64,000 bases of DNA from the NCBI RefSeq assembly GCF_030247195.1, contig NC_080672.1:311390127-311454126 (forward strand), read 5' to 3'. Positions 33,611 to 46,800 of this stretch are shown piece after piece. Both the position numbers and the translations under genes were made by a program. Positions within the stretch are counted from its first letter, which is position 1; each line of letters opens with the position of its first letter. The stretch is from Topomyia yanbarensis. Lineage: Eukaryota; Arthropoda; Insecta; Diptera; Culicidae. The notes below the pieces were generated by a model. That model ran no database searches. It saw nothing but the letters and a program-made list of their open reading frames with translations, and had not been told where the DNA came from.

Positions 33611-34316
33611 TTCTCCAATAAGGAAGAGAGAGTGTTGCAAATGCCTGAACGGTTATTCCCGTGGTGCAAAGTGTGTCACGATGTCCAACTTCTTGGATTC
33701 GGGGTGAAGCGGTAGTACGAACAAATCAGCTTAATTTCATCACGGCTGCCAAAAATCAACTAATAAGGCTGTAATTTTTAACAGGATTCCTGCGACTAGT
33801 GATTCAAAGGTAATTGAAAATAAAACAACTGATCATAGTATGAAACAACAACAATCAAAATGTCTGCATTTTAGGAATCAAAAAGTGTAATTCTTCAGAG
33901 ATAGACTTTTAAAATGATAATGTTCCCCCTTTCACTTATAGACAAGGTAGATAGTGTTGATAATGCTTAATTCTTCAATTTAGGTTCGGCACGCGACCTC
34001 TGGCTTGGGCCATTATTCGTCTGAGCTAAAGGTCTTGATTACAGCCTGACTATCGAGGCAGCAGTTTATAACTTTGCCGGACAAGCTCTGTTGAGGGGCC
34101 GATTGTACCCCGCACATAACCGCGAAGATTTCTGCCTAGAAATTGTTTTAATCTCATTTCACGACAGTAGACACCAGCACATTCCTCCATCAGAGAAACG
34201 TCAGTGTAACAGGCCACTTGCGTTTGTTGTTGTCTCTCCGTTTAGCCAGATAACCACTTCCCTAGAGAGGGGATATTCACATGGAATGTCTTGTAAGGAA
34301 AAGTGTAAGGTATGAG

Positions 34317-34433
34317 TAAGCTGACCAACGAAAAAATCCGTACATCATTCTGCAACAAAGCGTGATCGTTCACCAGGGTCAGGCAGATAGTCCGCATGGT
34401 GTACGGATTTTTTCGACAGAGTTGGTCAGCTTA
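34317..34433. mobile_element. 117-bp MITE with 8-bp target duplication
   Basis: Ends TAAGCTGACCAAC and GTTGGTCAGCTTA are perfect 13-bp inverted repeats. The arms continue with GAAAAAATCCGTACA mirrored inside. GGTATGAG flanks both sides exactly (34309-34316 and 34434-34441). An 8-bp duplication fits hAT-like or P-like transposition. The host site is the RT region of the LOA/R1-type pseudogene. Confidence 0.85.
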
Positions 34434-34857
34434 GGTATGAGTATAATATCGCTGTGAGCAAGAATATCCGTCTATACTCAATTTCCTTATCTCTGCCCGT
34501 CTTAGTGACGAGCGAAGAATGCGGTTATTAAGCATTTCCTTTAGCCAACCCAAGATACATGCAGATACCCCATGACCGCGCGTCTCTTCCAGAATAGACT
34601 GGAAGGTCGCATTGTCAAAAGCACTTTCAATATCTAGGAATGCACTCAAACTAGATTGCTCGAGCGAGAAGGCCTTTTCAATGTTGTAAACAACATCGCG
34701 AAGCAGAGTGTTCGTGGATTTCCCACTTTGATATTTTGTTGCATTTTTTGCTATGGGTATTCAACTAAACTAACGTTTTTTTGAAAAAAAAAAAAAAGAA
34801 TTTAAGCTGATAGGCCTAATACTCTCGGCTTCATAGTTTAAGCGCCCCCTTTGGGAA

Positions 34858-35263
34858 TACAGTAGGATTCCGTTTTTGGCAACAATATTTTTTTCAGTTG
34901 CCAAAACAGGAACCGTGCCAAAAATGGAACCTTACATTAAAAGCTTTTGTTTTCAATTTGTGACATCATAAATGTTACAAGAATATTAATTATATAAGAA
35001 TATGTGAAATGGAATGAAATAATAGAAAAAATCAACAAATTTAACTTTATTCGCTATGCCCGCCCCCATAAAATATAATAAATATGACTCCTATGTTTGA
35101 AAATATAGTCAAAAGCGATATCCATTATTAACAAAATGATTATTGAGCATTTTTCAAAAGATTTACTATGAACAAAAATAATGTTGCCAAAAACGGAAAT
35201 TTTTTGTTGCCAAAAATGGAACATGCCAAAAACGGAACGTGCCAAAAACGGAATCTTACTGTA
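34858..35263. mobile_element. TA-flanked MITE (406 bp), pogo/Tc1-like ends
   Basis: Ends TACAGTAGGATTCCGTTTTT and its inverse (...CGGAATCTTACTGTA), with TA at both outer borders. Extra internal GCCAAAAACGGAA motifs cluster next to each end, three at the right and two to three at the left. It interrupts the RT pseudogene between VTY and FPKGG codons. CAG-starting inverted repeats with TA targets suggest the pogo/Tc1 group. Confidence 0.8.
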
Positions 35264-36409
35264 TATGTAACAGTTATTTCTTGCCTTGCTTGCGGGATAT
35301 ACCCGATAACAAGACTGGAAAGCATAATCTTTTTCAAGACATGTTTGAGAATATCAAATCCCTTTTGCAGCAGCTCGGGAAAGATTCCATCTTTTCCAGG
35401 CGATTTGTATGGAGCAAAGCTGTCGACTGCGCACTTGACCGATTCAGTGGTAACCAATATTCGTGATAAAGCCTACGAGTCAGAACCACCATATATATTT
35501 ATGATCGGATAGAGACGGTTCAGTTACATTTGGAACTTGCCAATTTCCCAGCTCATGCGAAATTCTTTCAGAACAAAATTTTTTGTCTAACACTTCAAAT
35601 CTTCCAGACCTCGCAAAAGTTCAGAGCCTCTCAGATTGATGTCTGAGCTGCCATAAATGACGTGATGAGGATTTGCATCACTGCCGATAATGAGCGGAAG
35701 CTCATTTCTGCTACAATAAACAACGTTTTTGAAATTATCAGAAGGAGGTGACTCTGTATTCAGTAGATATGCTGAACTATGTGTATATTTTTTGTCTATG
35801 TTACCGACAGGACAGTCAGTGTAACTGTGACTGCACAGATAGCGCGAATTGTAAGCTCCGATATGAGACAAGCGTCAGCCTTATTTGCAAGAATATAAGC
35901 ACGAGGCATTTCACGTGGGTTAGTCATGTCTGTCTTGTTGTAAGCAATGAAAGTAGTGTTAAGTAACTTTCCAATATAGAAGCTTCCTTTATGGAAGTAC
36001 GGTTCTTGAACCAATGCTATGGAAGTTTTATTTTCCTGCATAAGTCGGGATAGATTCATAGTTGCAGTACCTTTATGTTGGATATTGATTTGTGCTTTTC
36101 TAACCATTGTTGATTAGAAAACTGTACATTTCATTTCCAACATATATTGCATAACAACTAGAGGACACTTCATCGAATTACCATCAGCGGAAAGTTTCAC
36201 CAAACCTCCAACCAATAAAAATCCAGAAAAATATGCCGATCATCAGCGAAAAAAATTCGGTGCGTAGAGCAAACGTTTCGTTGCGTAATGCAGCATACTG
36301 GTGATTTTGCCCGGCTCTTCCCAGTCTCCGTTCACTATTAAGAAAATTTTGAAACCCCTCAACAATTTTAACCATTGCACGGGTCGCACGACACTATGGA
36401 AATGGGGTT

Positions 36410-36443
36410 CCCTGTTTGGTGGGTTTTTACCACCAGAACAGGG
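36410..36443. repeat. Short hairpin near intron 3' end
   Basis: CCCTGTTTGGTGG pairs with CCACCAGAACAGGG around a 7-nt loop, with a small internal bulge. It lies about 185 bp upstream of the Storkhead exon at 36628. No function is evident. Confidence 0.4.
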
Positions 36444-36627
36444 AGGCCGTAGTGTAATTCTTAGCCAGCTGAAACAACCACTACCGACACTACACGGCTT
36501 ATCTAGACTGTTCGGAGAGAGCATCTGACATCGAAAAGCAGCTTCCATAGATGACCGACAGGCGTTAGATTTGGAAGGTACACAGTCATTGAACTACCCA
36601 ATTTTTTGTTTCTTTCTACCATTCCAG

Positions 36628-39407
36628 GTGACATTGACGATTGTATTGTGTCACCGATAGTGCAAACACAGTTCACACCACTCACCGAGGCGCTTTGTGA
36701 CGTCATCATGGAACTAACAGCACAAGGCCAATCGGCAACTATCGAGAATATTCGTTCGAGACTACGGACGAGGTAAGGAGAGCACCATCTCAATGGTCTC
36801 TTCCAAGTGACCTTATGCTACTATATATTTCGCAGATTTACACACATGCAGCAACCTTCGGTGGAGATGATCTACGATACGCTTGTGCAGCTCATGCAAG
36901 AGATCAAAATCTATCAAACCTCGAAAGGGTACTTCATCGTCACGCCCGAGTATGTCACATTGTTTGTGAAATAAATAAAACAATCTGTATAAACCGATAA
37001 ACTTTTTGACGATTTTTTTTTTCAGGAAACGACGTAGCAAATCCAAACCGATCGATTATGGTTTTGCAAGCGACGAGACCTCACCACCCCAGAAGGATTC
37101 GAAAACGCTGCTGATGAGCAGCCACGAAGCGTTACGCAGTCTCTACGGTGAAATTTCGACCGAGCGCGACGGCGATCAGACGCATCAGTGCATTCAAACC
37201 AACCTGGCCGATGTTATCTGTGGAGGTAATCCGAACGACAAGATCCTGTATCCGAGAAGCAGCATCAGTAAGCAGCGCAATTCCACGTTGGCCGGTAGTC
37301 ACAAAACATTGGAAAGACGCCATAGCTTGCGAATTTTTGGCTCTTCGAAGCGACTACAGCGATCCGCGTCCACCCGGAGTCTATCCAAGAACTACTCTCA
37401 AACGATATCAAAGGACAACAGTCCTCCTTTGGCGACCAGCTCAAGCTCAGACAACCAATCTAATTGTGATACAAGTACGTTTGGACTGTTGAAGTATGTA
37501 CTTTTTGAATGTTTTATTTACAACTTTTAACTTCGTTTTGTAGAGAAACAAGCTTCTTCGCCATCTCTTCTATCGAGGATCTTCAGGCGAAGCACTCGAT
37601 CAAAGAGCAAAACAAAACAGATCGAGACGTACTCAGCGCAGTTTCCACCACCAGAGTGGTTCAACTCTAAAACAACGCATCTACACAGTGTTGGCACACA
37701 GACTATGGATTATTTGGTACGTGCATTATTTGAACTACGATGAACTTTTTTTACGAAATTCATTTTTTCATGCAGGACATCCCCGTCAAATCTCGCCTTA
37801 TGAATTCGACATTCTATGACAGTTCGGACGTGAGTCAACGATCATTATCGCTACCGAGACGACGCCACCACCGCCGAAATCTGTCTAGCGAATCGACGTT
37901 CTTCATATCATCGCGTGACTGTTCGCCGGTTCGTCGAGGAAAGTCACCATCCTACTATTGCGGCAGTTTACCACGATCCATCAACTCTACGCCTGCCGGT
38001 TCAGGATACTACAAAGCATCTCGGGGCAAGCAACTGTCGTCGGCGGACAAACTGCACTGCAACAGTCAGAATAAGATCGAAAACAAAGCTAGTCGAGTCG
38101 GTAGTGGTCCATCCAGTATCGACAGTGGTAAGATGACCTACATAACCTCGGGACCGTCCAGCTTTGACAGCGAAAAGTTGTCCTCTACCCGAACAAGCAC
38201 GCATTCCAGTTTGGAATCTCACGTCTCGGCTGCAACTGTTACCACGACAATACAGCAGACTACTTCAAGCTACTTTATAGCTAACGACACGAAACCTTCA
38301 TACATGAACTCCGGGGGATCAAAAGATCCACCGTCTTCTGCAGTAACTACCACGACCACAAATGGAACGAAGAGTAACAGTAATCACCATTACAAGGGGT
38401 TTGAAACCACCTTCGGGTATAATAACCAGGCCATCAACACAAACACAAATCACCATAGCAATAGTAGCACTAACAATAGCAACATAGTTAAGAATTCACT
38501 GAATGCACTTTGTAATGAAGTCATTACGAACAACGGCATTTTAACAAGCACCAATAGTAGTAATCTTTTAAAGATAGAATCGGAGATAACCAATGCAAGT
38601 AATGACATGGACTTTTGTCCTCGAAACGATCAAATCTCAGCTTTAAACGGAACCCTGTTAAACTTCAAGCTCAATTCGGAAACACAACCGGATATGCACG
38701 AGCTGAACAAATACAACAAGAACATAAACAAACAGGACAACACTCCGATGAACAATAGTAAAGCTTTGCCATCAACGCCTCCAGTACAACCGACCAATTT
38801 TTTCTACAAAAACGTCCTCAAAAACATCCAGCACGACGCTAAGAATATCTGCGGTGATCTCGCCACCGACAAAGATTTAACCGGCTCGATGGGCAGTAAC
38901 CTACAACATAACGACCATCAGTCGAACCTGCGTCGTTCGAATTCGGAAATTAAAAAACTCAACTCAAATCTCGAGCTTAAGAATCAAACCTATCCGTCGG
39001 AAAAGATCAGCGGATTAATAGTTATGAAGAAAAGCCTCTCTGTGTCTAGCGAACCGAACCTTACCAACCAGATGCAGGAAACGAACAAAATCACAATTCT
39101 GGTGAAGGACACAGACAAACCCAACAATTCCGACCGACGATTTTCCTTCCAAAACAAGGACGATCAGATGATCGAGGAAATGTATGACTTTCCCAGCCTC
39201 ACCGATTTGAGCTTCAACTTCACATCGCTAGCAGCTCAGAAGATTTTGCAAGGGGACGCCAGCCTAAACAGTATTGATACCCTGGTGGAGCTCAACATCA
39301 ACCAGGAAAAACAACAGACAATAATGAAGCTGAAGAGCGATGCACGGATCATGGGACAGCAGTCGCAGGACTCCGGCAAGGTCGTGACCGACTTCGGAAT
39401 GGTGTAA
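36628..39407 (+). CDS. ko: Storkhead-box protein, winged-helix exons to stop
   Basis: Five exons: 36628-36772, 36836-36949, 37026-37474, 37544-37716, 37776-39407 (TAA). All introns are GT-AG and all joins keep frame. Exons 1-2 encode the Storkhead winged helix (SPIVQTQFTPLTEALCDVIM, LVQLMQEIKIYQTSKGYFIV). This nearly unmistakable STOX signature is a presumed DNA-binding domain. Then comes a basic, Ser-rich region (KRRSKSKPIDYGFASDE, SRIFRRSTRSKSKTKQ, probable nuclear localisation) and a long Ser/Asn/Thr-rich low-complexity part. Near the C-terminus is a conserved-looking block, MYDFPSLTDLSFNF. Together with exon 25847-26042 about 900 residues are seen. The N-terminus is missing. Drosophila knockout acts in motor-axon and muscle targeting, and vertebrate STOX1 is a transcription factor. 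The mosquito role is inferred. Confidence 0.88.
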
Positions 39408-39792
39408 TGAGGACGGGACAACAAAATGACAAAGCATTCGAATTGTACATTAAACCAAGTATAAGTGCCAATATTTTAATAACGAAAAAGAATGTAACTA
39501 TAAATATTTACTAGGTATTATACATGCTATTATATAGTTAAATCCGTTGATTAATTGTATTATACATATTCAATGATGAAAAATAATCTATTACCGAATT
39601 TATAGAACGAAAAACATTAAAACCAACTTTTGGTGAGTTGAACACTGAACTATGACATATAATCAACGTAAACAATCCGGTCCCTGAGGTGAAAACCTGT
39701 TCGAAATATACTGAAAAACAAAAAACAGTACCCATCCGGGAATTTGTACAACATAATCCTTTTGTACAGCAATTGTATGTATAATTAAATAT

Positions 39793-39798
39793 AATAAA
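39793..39798 (+). promoter_or_regulatory. Candidate polyadenylation signal of the Storkhead gene
   Basis: AATAAA, followed by a second overlapping ATAAAT run, lies 386 nt after the stop codon. It is in AT-rich 3' UTR-like sequence and is the first canonical hexamer downstream on this strand that I noticed. Confidence 0.5.
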
Positions 39799-39829
39799 TA
39801 AATCAAAAATACTTGAAAATGTTTATTAC

Positions 39830-40787
39830 TTTCATGACCGTATAATCCACTGCAGATTTGCATGTTTCTAGAAATTGAGTCGCCAGAGTAATTCCATGTT
39901 AAAACGAACGAAGATCAAACTCGATCATCGCAACTTGATTCCATCCAACGATAGACGAATCAAGTTAGTATTGTAGGAAATTCATTTTTTAGTATTATTT
40001 GCTACAGTTCGTTTCATTTCACTGAATCGTAAGTTGCCTTGAAACCCACAAACAGATAAATGAATACATATGAAATACATATGGGACATTCCACGCAAAA
40101 TTTGCAATTGATTTTCGGGGTAGTAATCAAAAATATTGCACACATTTTTTTGTTTCAATATAGTAGGTGGATCTTTCGAGATGTCGTGTGTTGAATGGTC
40201 ACATTTGAAGAAAGATCTTTTTTCCTTCGGTCAAAACTTTGTTTTTTTCATTGCGAAGTTGGATTGAGTAACCCAGCATGTTGTGGTAGTGTGGCAAAAA
40301 ATCACAGCCACTTTTTCAAAAGCACCATTCAACTAAGCCGATCGTTTTTTCAGCAGCTATTTAGCATGATATGAATCATGATGATCCAATAAATCGACTG
40401 ATTTTGGCAAAGCTGAACACATTTTTTCCAACACATACTATCAAGCGTTCAATTCTCATAGACACTCACCCAAAGTTCTTTGAACCTTAATCCCTATACT
40501 ATTTTTGATTTTTATGACACAGCTGACGTTAAAGATACGTAATCGAACTTTTTTCCCTTTTTTGTACGCCAAATAACAAAAATTATTTTATAACATTGAA
40601 TTATTACGACTGCACCTTCCATTTAACTACCTAGATCCCTATCCTTTTGCTGAAATAACTGTCAAAAATGATAAACCATGTGGCTAAATTCACTGTCAAG
40701 GAAGACCGGTAGTGTCAAACGAGAACGTGTTTACATTTTGTTTTTAGAAAATCAATTAAAAATCATTCTGAAGTTTTGAAGGTTGAA
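39830..40787. other. Intergenic DNA, no recognisable gene
   Basis: AT-rich. At about 40081-40110 the words GGGACATTCCACGCAAA resemble GGGTCATTCCACGCGAA at 61742, so a fragment of a shared dispersed element may be present here. Confidence 0.35.
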
Positions 40788-42445
40788 CATACTGTTACAT
40801 TGCGGGTTAGACCTTCGACTGAAGAGGATAGGCGAAGAAAAATCCACGTGTTCTTTTAATCAAAACATTCATAAAAGTTTTGTCTAGTCTAGTCTAGTCT
40901 ACACATACACAGCCAATACATGTAGGGAGCCTGGAAAATTGCAGGCGTTCGTCCACAATTTTTCTTGTCATTATTAACGTTTGTGGCACATATGGAATAT
41001 GACACAAGCATTAAAGCGGCCAGGCCAACTGTGCAGCGTACAAAATGAAGATGATTCAAAATTATACGGCAATCAAACTATTAATTTAATGAATAATTTA
41101 ATCAACGAATCATTTTGAACCTTGAATAAGGAAGAAACCTGGACAACCGTACACAACCGTTTCAATTTGATAGGGGTTTGATAAATCGTTGGGAGTGACT
41201 TGGCTAAGAGGGTTAATGTCACTCCTTTGGTTCCGGGTTCCTGGGATGGGGCAGAGTTTATTAGCCCTGTCCTGGCTAATGAGCCAAGGTTATACCGCCT
41301 TTACTCGCTCTCTGAAATAATGATAGAGAAAATTGGCCAAAACGGTTAGTTATTGCTAAACATAAAGACAAAAGGCAAAAACGCCTAAACAGCTCTGAGA
41401 GCCGAAAAAATAAAGTCCAACGAAAACATTTCCACAAAAACAAAGTTACATAGTTAGTAATTGGAACTTCTTTAAATCAATATTACTAATACTAATTACT
41501 AATACTTACAAACTCAGCCCTCTTAGGACTCTAGCCCTTCGTCAGCTTATACAAGTAATCAAAAAATAACCAGTTTAATCTCGCCAAATTATCCGCTCAA
41601 AGCATCGAAACTCGTTTTGAATGTCCAGTGTTAAACGGCATAATCTTCATTCTGACCATCGGCATCTACGTCCATCTATTAGTTTCTTCTAAACTTGCAC
41701 CTGGGAACTCAATTATTCTGATCCTCTGTGCGGCTTAAACCGACCATCCCTTTTTATTGGCAGTGCTTTATTCTCGAATTCCAGACTTCGATTCTAAACT
41801 CTGGTGACTTCTTCATTGATGTAAAATACGACACTTGAAAAATCTTCCACCCTCCGAAAATCACATCAATATTTAACACTTAAAATGTAACTTCCGGAGG
41901 GTTTAACAATGCTGGAAAGCCCTATTAAGACTGCATGAAAAACGTTCTACCAGCAAACCCGAAAAATTTAATTGAATATTCAGGATAGAACAATCGGCAA
42001 AAGACACATCAATGCGGAACGGAAACTAATTAGAGACTCGGTATTCGGAAACAATGCTAAATAGATAGTAAAACAAGAATAAGAAATGTACTCCCTTTTG
42101 AGTTTACGCCCACGAGTGGTTCCACTCAATGGCAGTGTTATACAAATTGTCGATCACCTCACACAATTGATTCTACTAATCTGTTCAAACTGTTCCGTGT
42201 TGTACCAACCGAACCACTAATTTGTAAAAAATACTTCCATTTTCTGACAATTTTGACGCGAGCGAAATTTTTTTGCTTCCAATGCGTACGACTACTGCGA
42301 TCGAATCTATCTTCATAAAAGTTTTGTGTCATTAAAGACTACAGTTACGATCTACTTTTATTGTTATACCGTTCCTTTTACACTCGAATTGAGAAGGAAT
42401 AAAAGGACTAGCAGGAAACCTCGTGTAGCCAACCTAACCTCCAAA

Positions 42446-43759
42446 ATGGGGGACCCCCCGGACAAGCCAGGTGGAAACAACGCAGCAAAAGCGGAAACAA
42501 GGCAAAGGACATATCAAACCTACGAATACGAACATCAGGATACGGGGCCATATCGTGTTATTGTACAGCTACGGGACAACAACCATGCTCGGATCAACAA
42601 GCTTTCTCTCGGAAGACTCCTATCGAAGGAACCAATTTTTAAACAAAACATCACGAACATGCGAGCACTCGGAAGAAACAAAATTCTCGTGTTTCTGAGA
42701 ACGTATCAAGCGGCAAACCAATTACAAAGTAACATTCAGTTACAAACCAATAATTACAGAGCATACATCCCCCGTTGCTTCATCTCGGTCACAGGCGTAA
42801 TTGCCGGAGTACCTATTGATATGACAATGGAAGAAATAAACGAAAACATCACATGTGAAGTTCCCATTCTCGGTATCAGCCGCCTGCATCGCTCTGAAGA
42901 GGGTCAAAAGTTGAAAACACATCGAATCAGCATTACGTTTCGAGCTAGCAAACTACCTTCGGATGTACGTATGTTCTGCTGCATTAACAGAGTGAGGCCA
43001 TTCATAAACAAACCAGTGCTATGTCTTAATTGCCTTCGATACAACCACCGTGCAGAGAATTGTCTTTCAAAAAAACGATGTCAGAACTGTTCACAGCAAC
43101 ACGAGACAGATGACGCAGGTTGTCCGAATGAGAAGAAATGTCTATACTGTAAAACGGATTCGGAACATCACACGACTGATACATCCTGCCCGGAATGGAC
43201 AAGACAGCGGAACATCAAAACGATTATGGCAAAAACAACTCTAACATTTATGGAAGCAAGAGAGCAGAATCCGATATTGACACAGAACCGCTACGACATG
43301 CTTGAGCACGCATCCGAATTTCCAACTATGCCAGAGAGTTATGCAGCCATGACCGCCGGGGCATACACATCAAAAAAGGAGCATCAGTACAAATCACAAC
43401 CACCCAAGCGCACGCGTCAGAAGACAAACATTGCGGATCACATCCAGGTAATTGCGGATAAGAAAAAGAAGACGGAAAATCGAGAAAACAACGAAGTGGC
43501 GCTATTCAACAAGTTCCGGGTCACTGACTACGAACGGTGGGCGCAACGAGTTGAAGAACAACGAGCAGAGCATCTACGGGAAGAATTAGGAAGAAACTCC
43601 AACACACCAGGTGATACAAAGCAAACTGGAACGACGAAAAAAGGAACAGGCCATATTAATATACCACGAAGCCAAGTCGACTGGTCTCAGAAAACACTCA
43701 CACCTTTACCTCAAACGCAGATTAGGTCGCTGCCGACAGACGGAGAAATGGATTTATAA
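42446..43759 (+). CDS. Non-LTR ORF1 with three zinc knuckles
   Basis: The open frame runs to 43759. I prefer the Met at 42446 (MGDPPDKPGG, about 437 aa) because the upstream 40 residues look like UTR translation. The central Gag-like RNA-binding fold has YRVIVQLRDNN, KILVFLRTYQAANQLQ and THRISITFRASKLP. It is followed by three knuckles: CLNCLRYNHRAENC, CQNCSQQHETDDAGC and CLYCKTDSEHHTTDTSC. A Lys/Gln-rich basic tail follows. It is undisturbed although ORF2 is broken. Confidence 0.8.
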   Translation: MGDPPDKPGGNNAAKAETRQRTYQTYEYEHQDTGPYRVIVQLRDNNHARINKLSLGRLLSKEPIFKQNITNMRALGRNKILVFLRTYQAANQLQSNIQLQTNNYRAYIPRCFISVTGVIAGVPIDMTMEEINENITCEVPILGISRLHRSEEGQKLKTHRISITFRASKLPSDVRMFCCINRVRPFINKPVLCLNCLRYNHRAENCLSKKRCQNCSQQHETDDAGCPNEKKCLYCKTDSEHHTTDTSCPEWTRQRNIKTIMAKTTLTFMEAREQNPILTQNRYDMLEHASEFPTMPESYAAMTAGAYTSKKEHQYKSQPPKRTRQKTNIADHIQVIADKKKKTENRENNEVALFNKFRVTDYERWAQRVEEQRAEHLREELGRNSNTPGDTKQTGTTKKGTGHINIPRSQVDWSQKTLTPLPQTQIRSLPTDGEMDL

Positions 43760-43840
43760 ATAACGTGAGTATGGTGCTAAATCAAAATCTTAAAATCTTG
43801 ACCGAATAATATACAGAGCTTCTAAAAACACAAGGAAGAA

Positions 43841-46800
43841 TTGTCGAGATTACTGATTGTAGATGGATATGATATAGGACTAATCTCAGAAACTTGGAGT
43901 AAAGCAGAATTCGAACAATCCAAGTATAAAATACCAGGTTATTTTACCTTTCTGGAATCGAGAGCCGAGGGATACGGTGGAGCAGGAATTATTATAACCA
44001 AAGAAATCAAAACGCAAGCAGTAGAAATTCCCAACTTTTCCCAGATTCAAGGCGTAGCCATATTGTGTCATCGAACATTTTAGTAGTGTCTCTATATATT
44101 GCCCCGAGCATCCCACCAGCCGATTTTAAAAACAACATGGAAGAAATACTTCTGAAAACTAGAGGTTATACAAAAGTAGTCATCGGCGGAGACTTTAACG
44201 CCCATCATATTTCCTGGGATCCAATGCATTCCGACAACAAGGGATCAGTCTTATTCGAGCTGATCAACGAGGAAAATCTCATTCTGATGAACAACCACCA
44301 AGCTACGTTTATAACCGTGGAGCTGAATAAAACCTCATCTGCAATAGATCTAGTTCTCGTTTCACCACACCTGTTCCCAAATACAAGCATGCGCATACTT
44401 GAATTTGGAGTAGGTAGCCAGCATTTAGCTATAGAAGTTAAAATCGAATTTGCGAAACAAAATCCAACAAAATATTACAACAACAAATCCCGTGTAGCTG
44501 AAAGTATAAGCAAAATTGATAGCGGTAGTGTAGTCACGGTCACAGATCTACAAAAGGCTACTAAAACTATTCTTCAAAATGCAAGACAGAAAAAGAAGTA
44601 CACTCCCAAATTCTGGTGGTCAGAACAGGTAGAAATCGCTTGGCAAGAGAAACGAACAGCAAGAGCACGATTCAATCAAATCGGAGGCATGGATGAACTA
44701 ATAGAATTTAAGAGAACAGAAGCAATCTTCAACAAAAAGAAGAAAGACTCTGCTCGAAAGCGCTTCAAAGGCTTTGTGGAGGGGTTCGACCAGCGCGCTC
44801 CATCTAAGGCCATTTGGAATGGCCTCAGACGACTGACTGGCAAGAACGCTACCAAGAATGTGTTAGTACACGATGATCTACGTATGGCGAATGAATTCAT
44901 GAGCAAGCATTTCCCCCAAAGACGAAACTACGAGGAAATCATTCCATACCTACAAACCTACTGGACTTATGGAACTACCTTCTAGCTCAAAAAAGCAATC
45001 TGCGCCAGGACCTGACGGCATAACGTACCAAATGCTGAAACTACTACAACCGGATGTTAGAGATGCCATAATTCGTGATTTGAACTTGATCTGGAGAACC
45101 AACCATCTACCTACTAGCTTAAAAACAATAAAAGTTGTAGCTATCGCAAAGCCAGGACAAAACCCGGAGAACATTGATGGTGTCCGACCGATATCCATGA
45201 TTAACTGCACACTCAAGTTGCTTAACGCGGCAATCCTAAGTAAGCTACACGAAGAACTCAACGCGAACGAAACCTACCTGCCCTATCCTTCGGATTTCGA
45301 AAACGAATGTCGACGGTTACTTGTTTGGAATATGTAACTAACAAGATTTCACAGGTAAAACGACACACTGGAGCAAATCATGGGAAACGCGGGGCTCCCT
45401 CCCGAACTTATAAGCTGGTGCGTTACTTTTCTCAACGACAGGATCGTTCAGCTTCAAGTTGGAAAACAGCAGGTGACAAGACATGTAACTCAGGGCCTAC
45501 CCCAAGGTGACGTTCTCTCACCGACACTATTCAATATCTACACATCAATACTACATGACATTGAAATCGAGGGAGTGGTATTAGTGCAATACGCAGACGA
45601 CTTCGCATTTATTATAGAAACGGTAGAAGAAATCAGCGCGCGTGGGAATAATTATATGCAGAAATTCGAAGAACGAGCCAGAACACTTAATTTCTCAATC
45701 AATCCGCAGAAGACAAAGTCAATCCTGTTCCTGAACAGTCAGAAGGTGATTGGTATCCGCGTTGATAATATACCAATAGAGACTGCCAATGTTCATCGAT
45801 ATTTGGGAATACAGTTTGATAGAGCATTGAAATTTGGTGCCCACATTAGAGACTTAACTCGACGATTAGCCGATCGCCTCAATATGCTGCAAGTGATTAG
45901 TGGTACAAAATATGGCAGTCACCCACAGATTCTAGTATTAGCCTACAATGCGTTCTTCAGGAGTTTTGTGGACTATGGATCTAGCGTTTTTGGTTCCGCG
46001 AGCAAAAGCAATCTCAAAAGAATAGATGTAATCAATAATTAATGTCTCCGAAGAGTTACAGGCTGCACAAAAACGACACTAAGAAACACGCTCCAAGCGA
46101 TTGCTGCTCAACGCCCACTAAGCTTCAGACGATTGCTGAATGTGGGCAAACAAGCCGTTAGACATTATTATTATAACACACCAGTCCGCCAGCAAATCGA
46201 TCAGTATTCCCGAAATGATCAAAAACGATACACAATCCTAGAAACAACTGCTCAGCAACACAGCTCTATCCTTAGACACATGTCAACAGTTATAACCTCA
46301 GAATACCTATGGAAAGATGTGGTGATAGAAACGGAATTAGTCGTCGGACACTAGAAAAAAGGAGAAACCAGCACAAGAATATTCAAGCAATTAACCCTCT
46401 CTCTAATCAACGGTAAATATAGAGGACGTCCAATCATATATACGGATGCGTCCTGCGACCAAGTCTCTATTTGTGGAATTGGTATATACCATGAAGCCAG
46501 AAACATCAGGATGAGCCTGAAGCTGGAGTTCTATGTATGCATTATGTCCGCCGAGATTGAAGCCATATACGTGGCACTTCAATAGCTTAGCCGTAACAAT
46601 ATTTCAAACGCAGTGATTATGACTGATTCCAAATCTGGATGCGAATACATAAAAAGCTTCATCGGAAAAAGGGAGAAGGATGAAGTAATAAATAACATTC
46701 TGCAATTAGCAAGCGAATTAAATACCTCCATACAATGGGTACCTGGACATGTCACAGTGGCAGGCAACGACGTGGCTGATCAGCTGGCGAGGGCTGCAAT

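Larger units (their letters stand above)
34060..36107 (-). pseudogene. LOA/R1-type non-LTR retrotransposon pseudogene
   Basis: Read from 36107 downward. The endonuclease begins VRKAQINIQHKGTATMNLSR with LVQEPYFHKG, LPLIIGSDANPHHVIYGSSD and EPSLSDHKYIWWF (near 35490). RT follows: FAPYKSPGKDGIFPELLQKG (near 35420), VTY (35280), then after a MITE FPKGG and RPIS (34800). Next come SKWEIHEHSASR, the remnant of GKSTNTLLRD, motif A SAFLDIESAFDNATFQSILE (34640), and a decayed QGGVLSP region. After a second MITE there is an RNase H trace, CYTDVSLMEE (near 34200). Many stops, frameshifts and a deletion between EN and RT. It sits antisense in the Storkhead intron. Confidence 0.8.
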
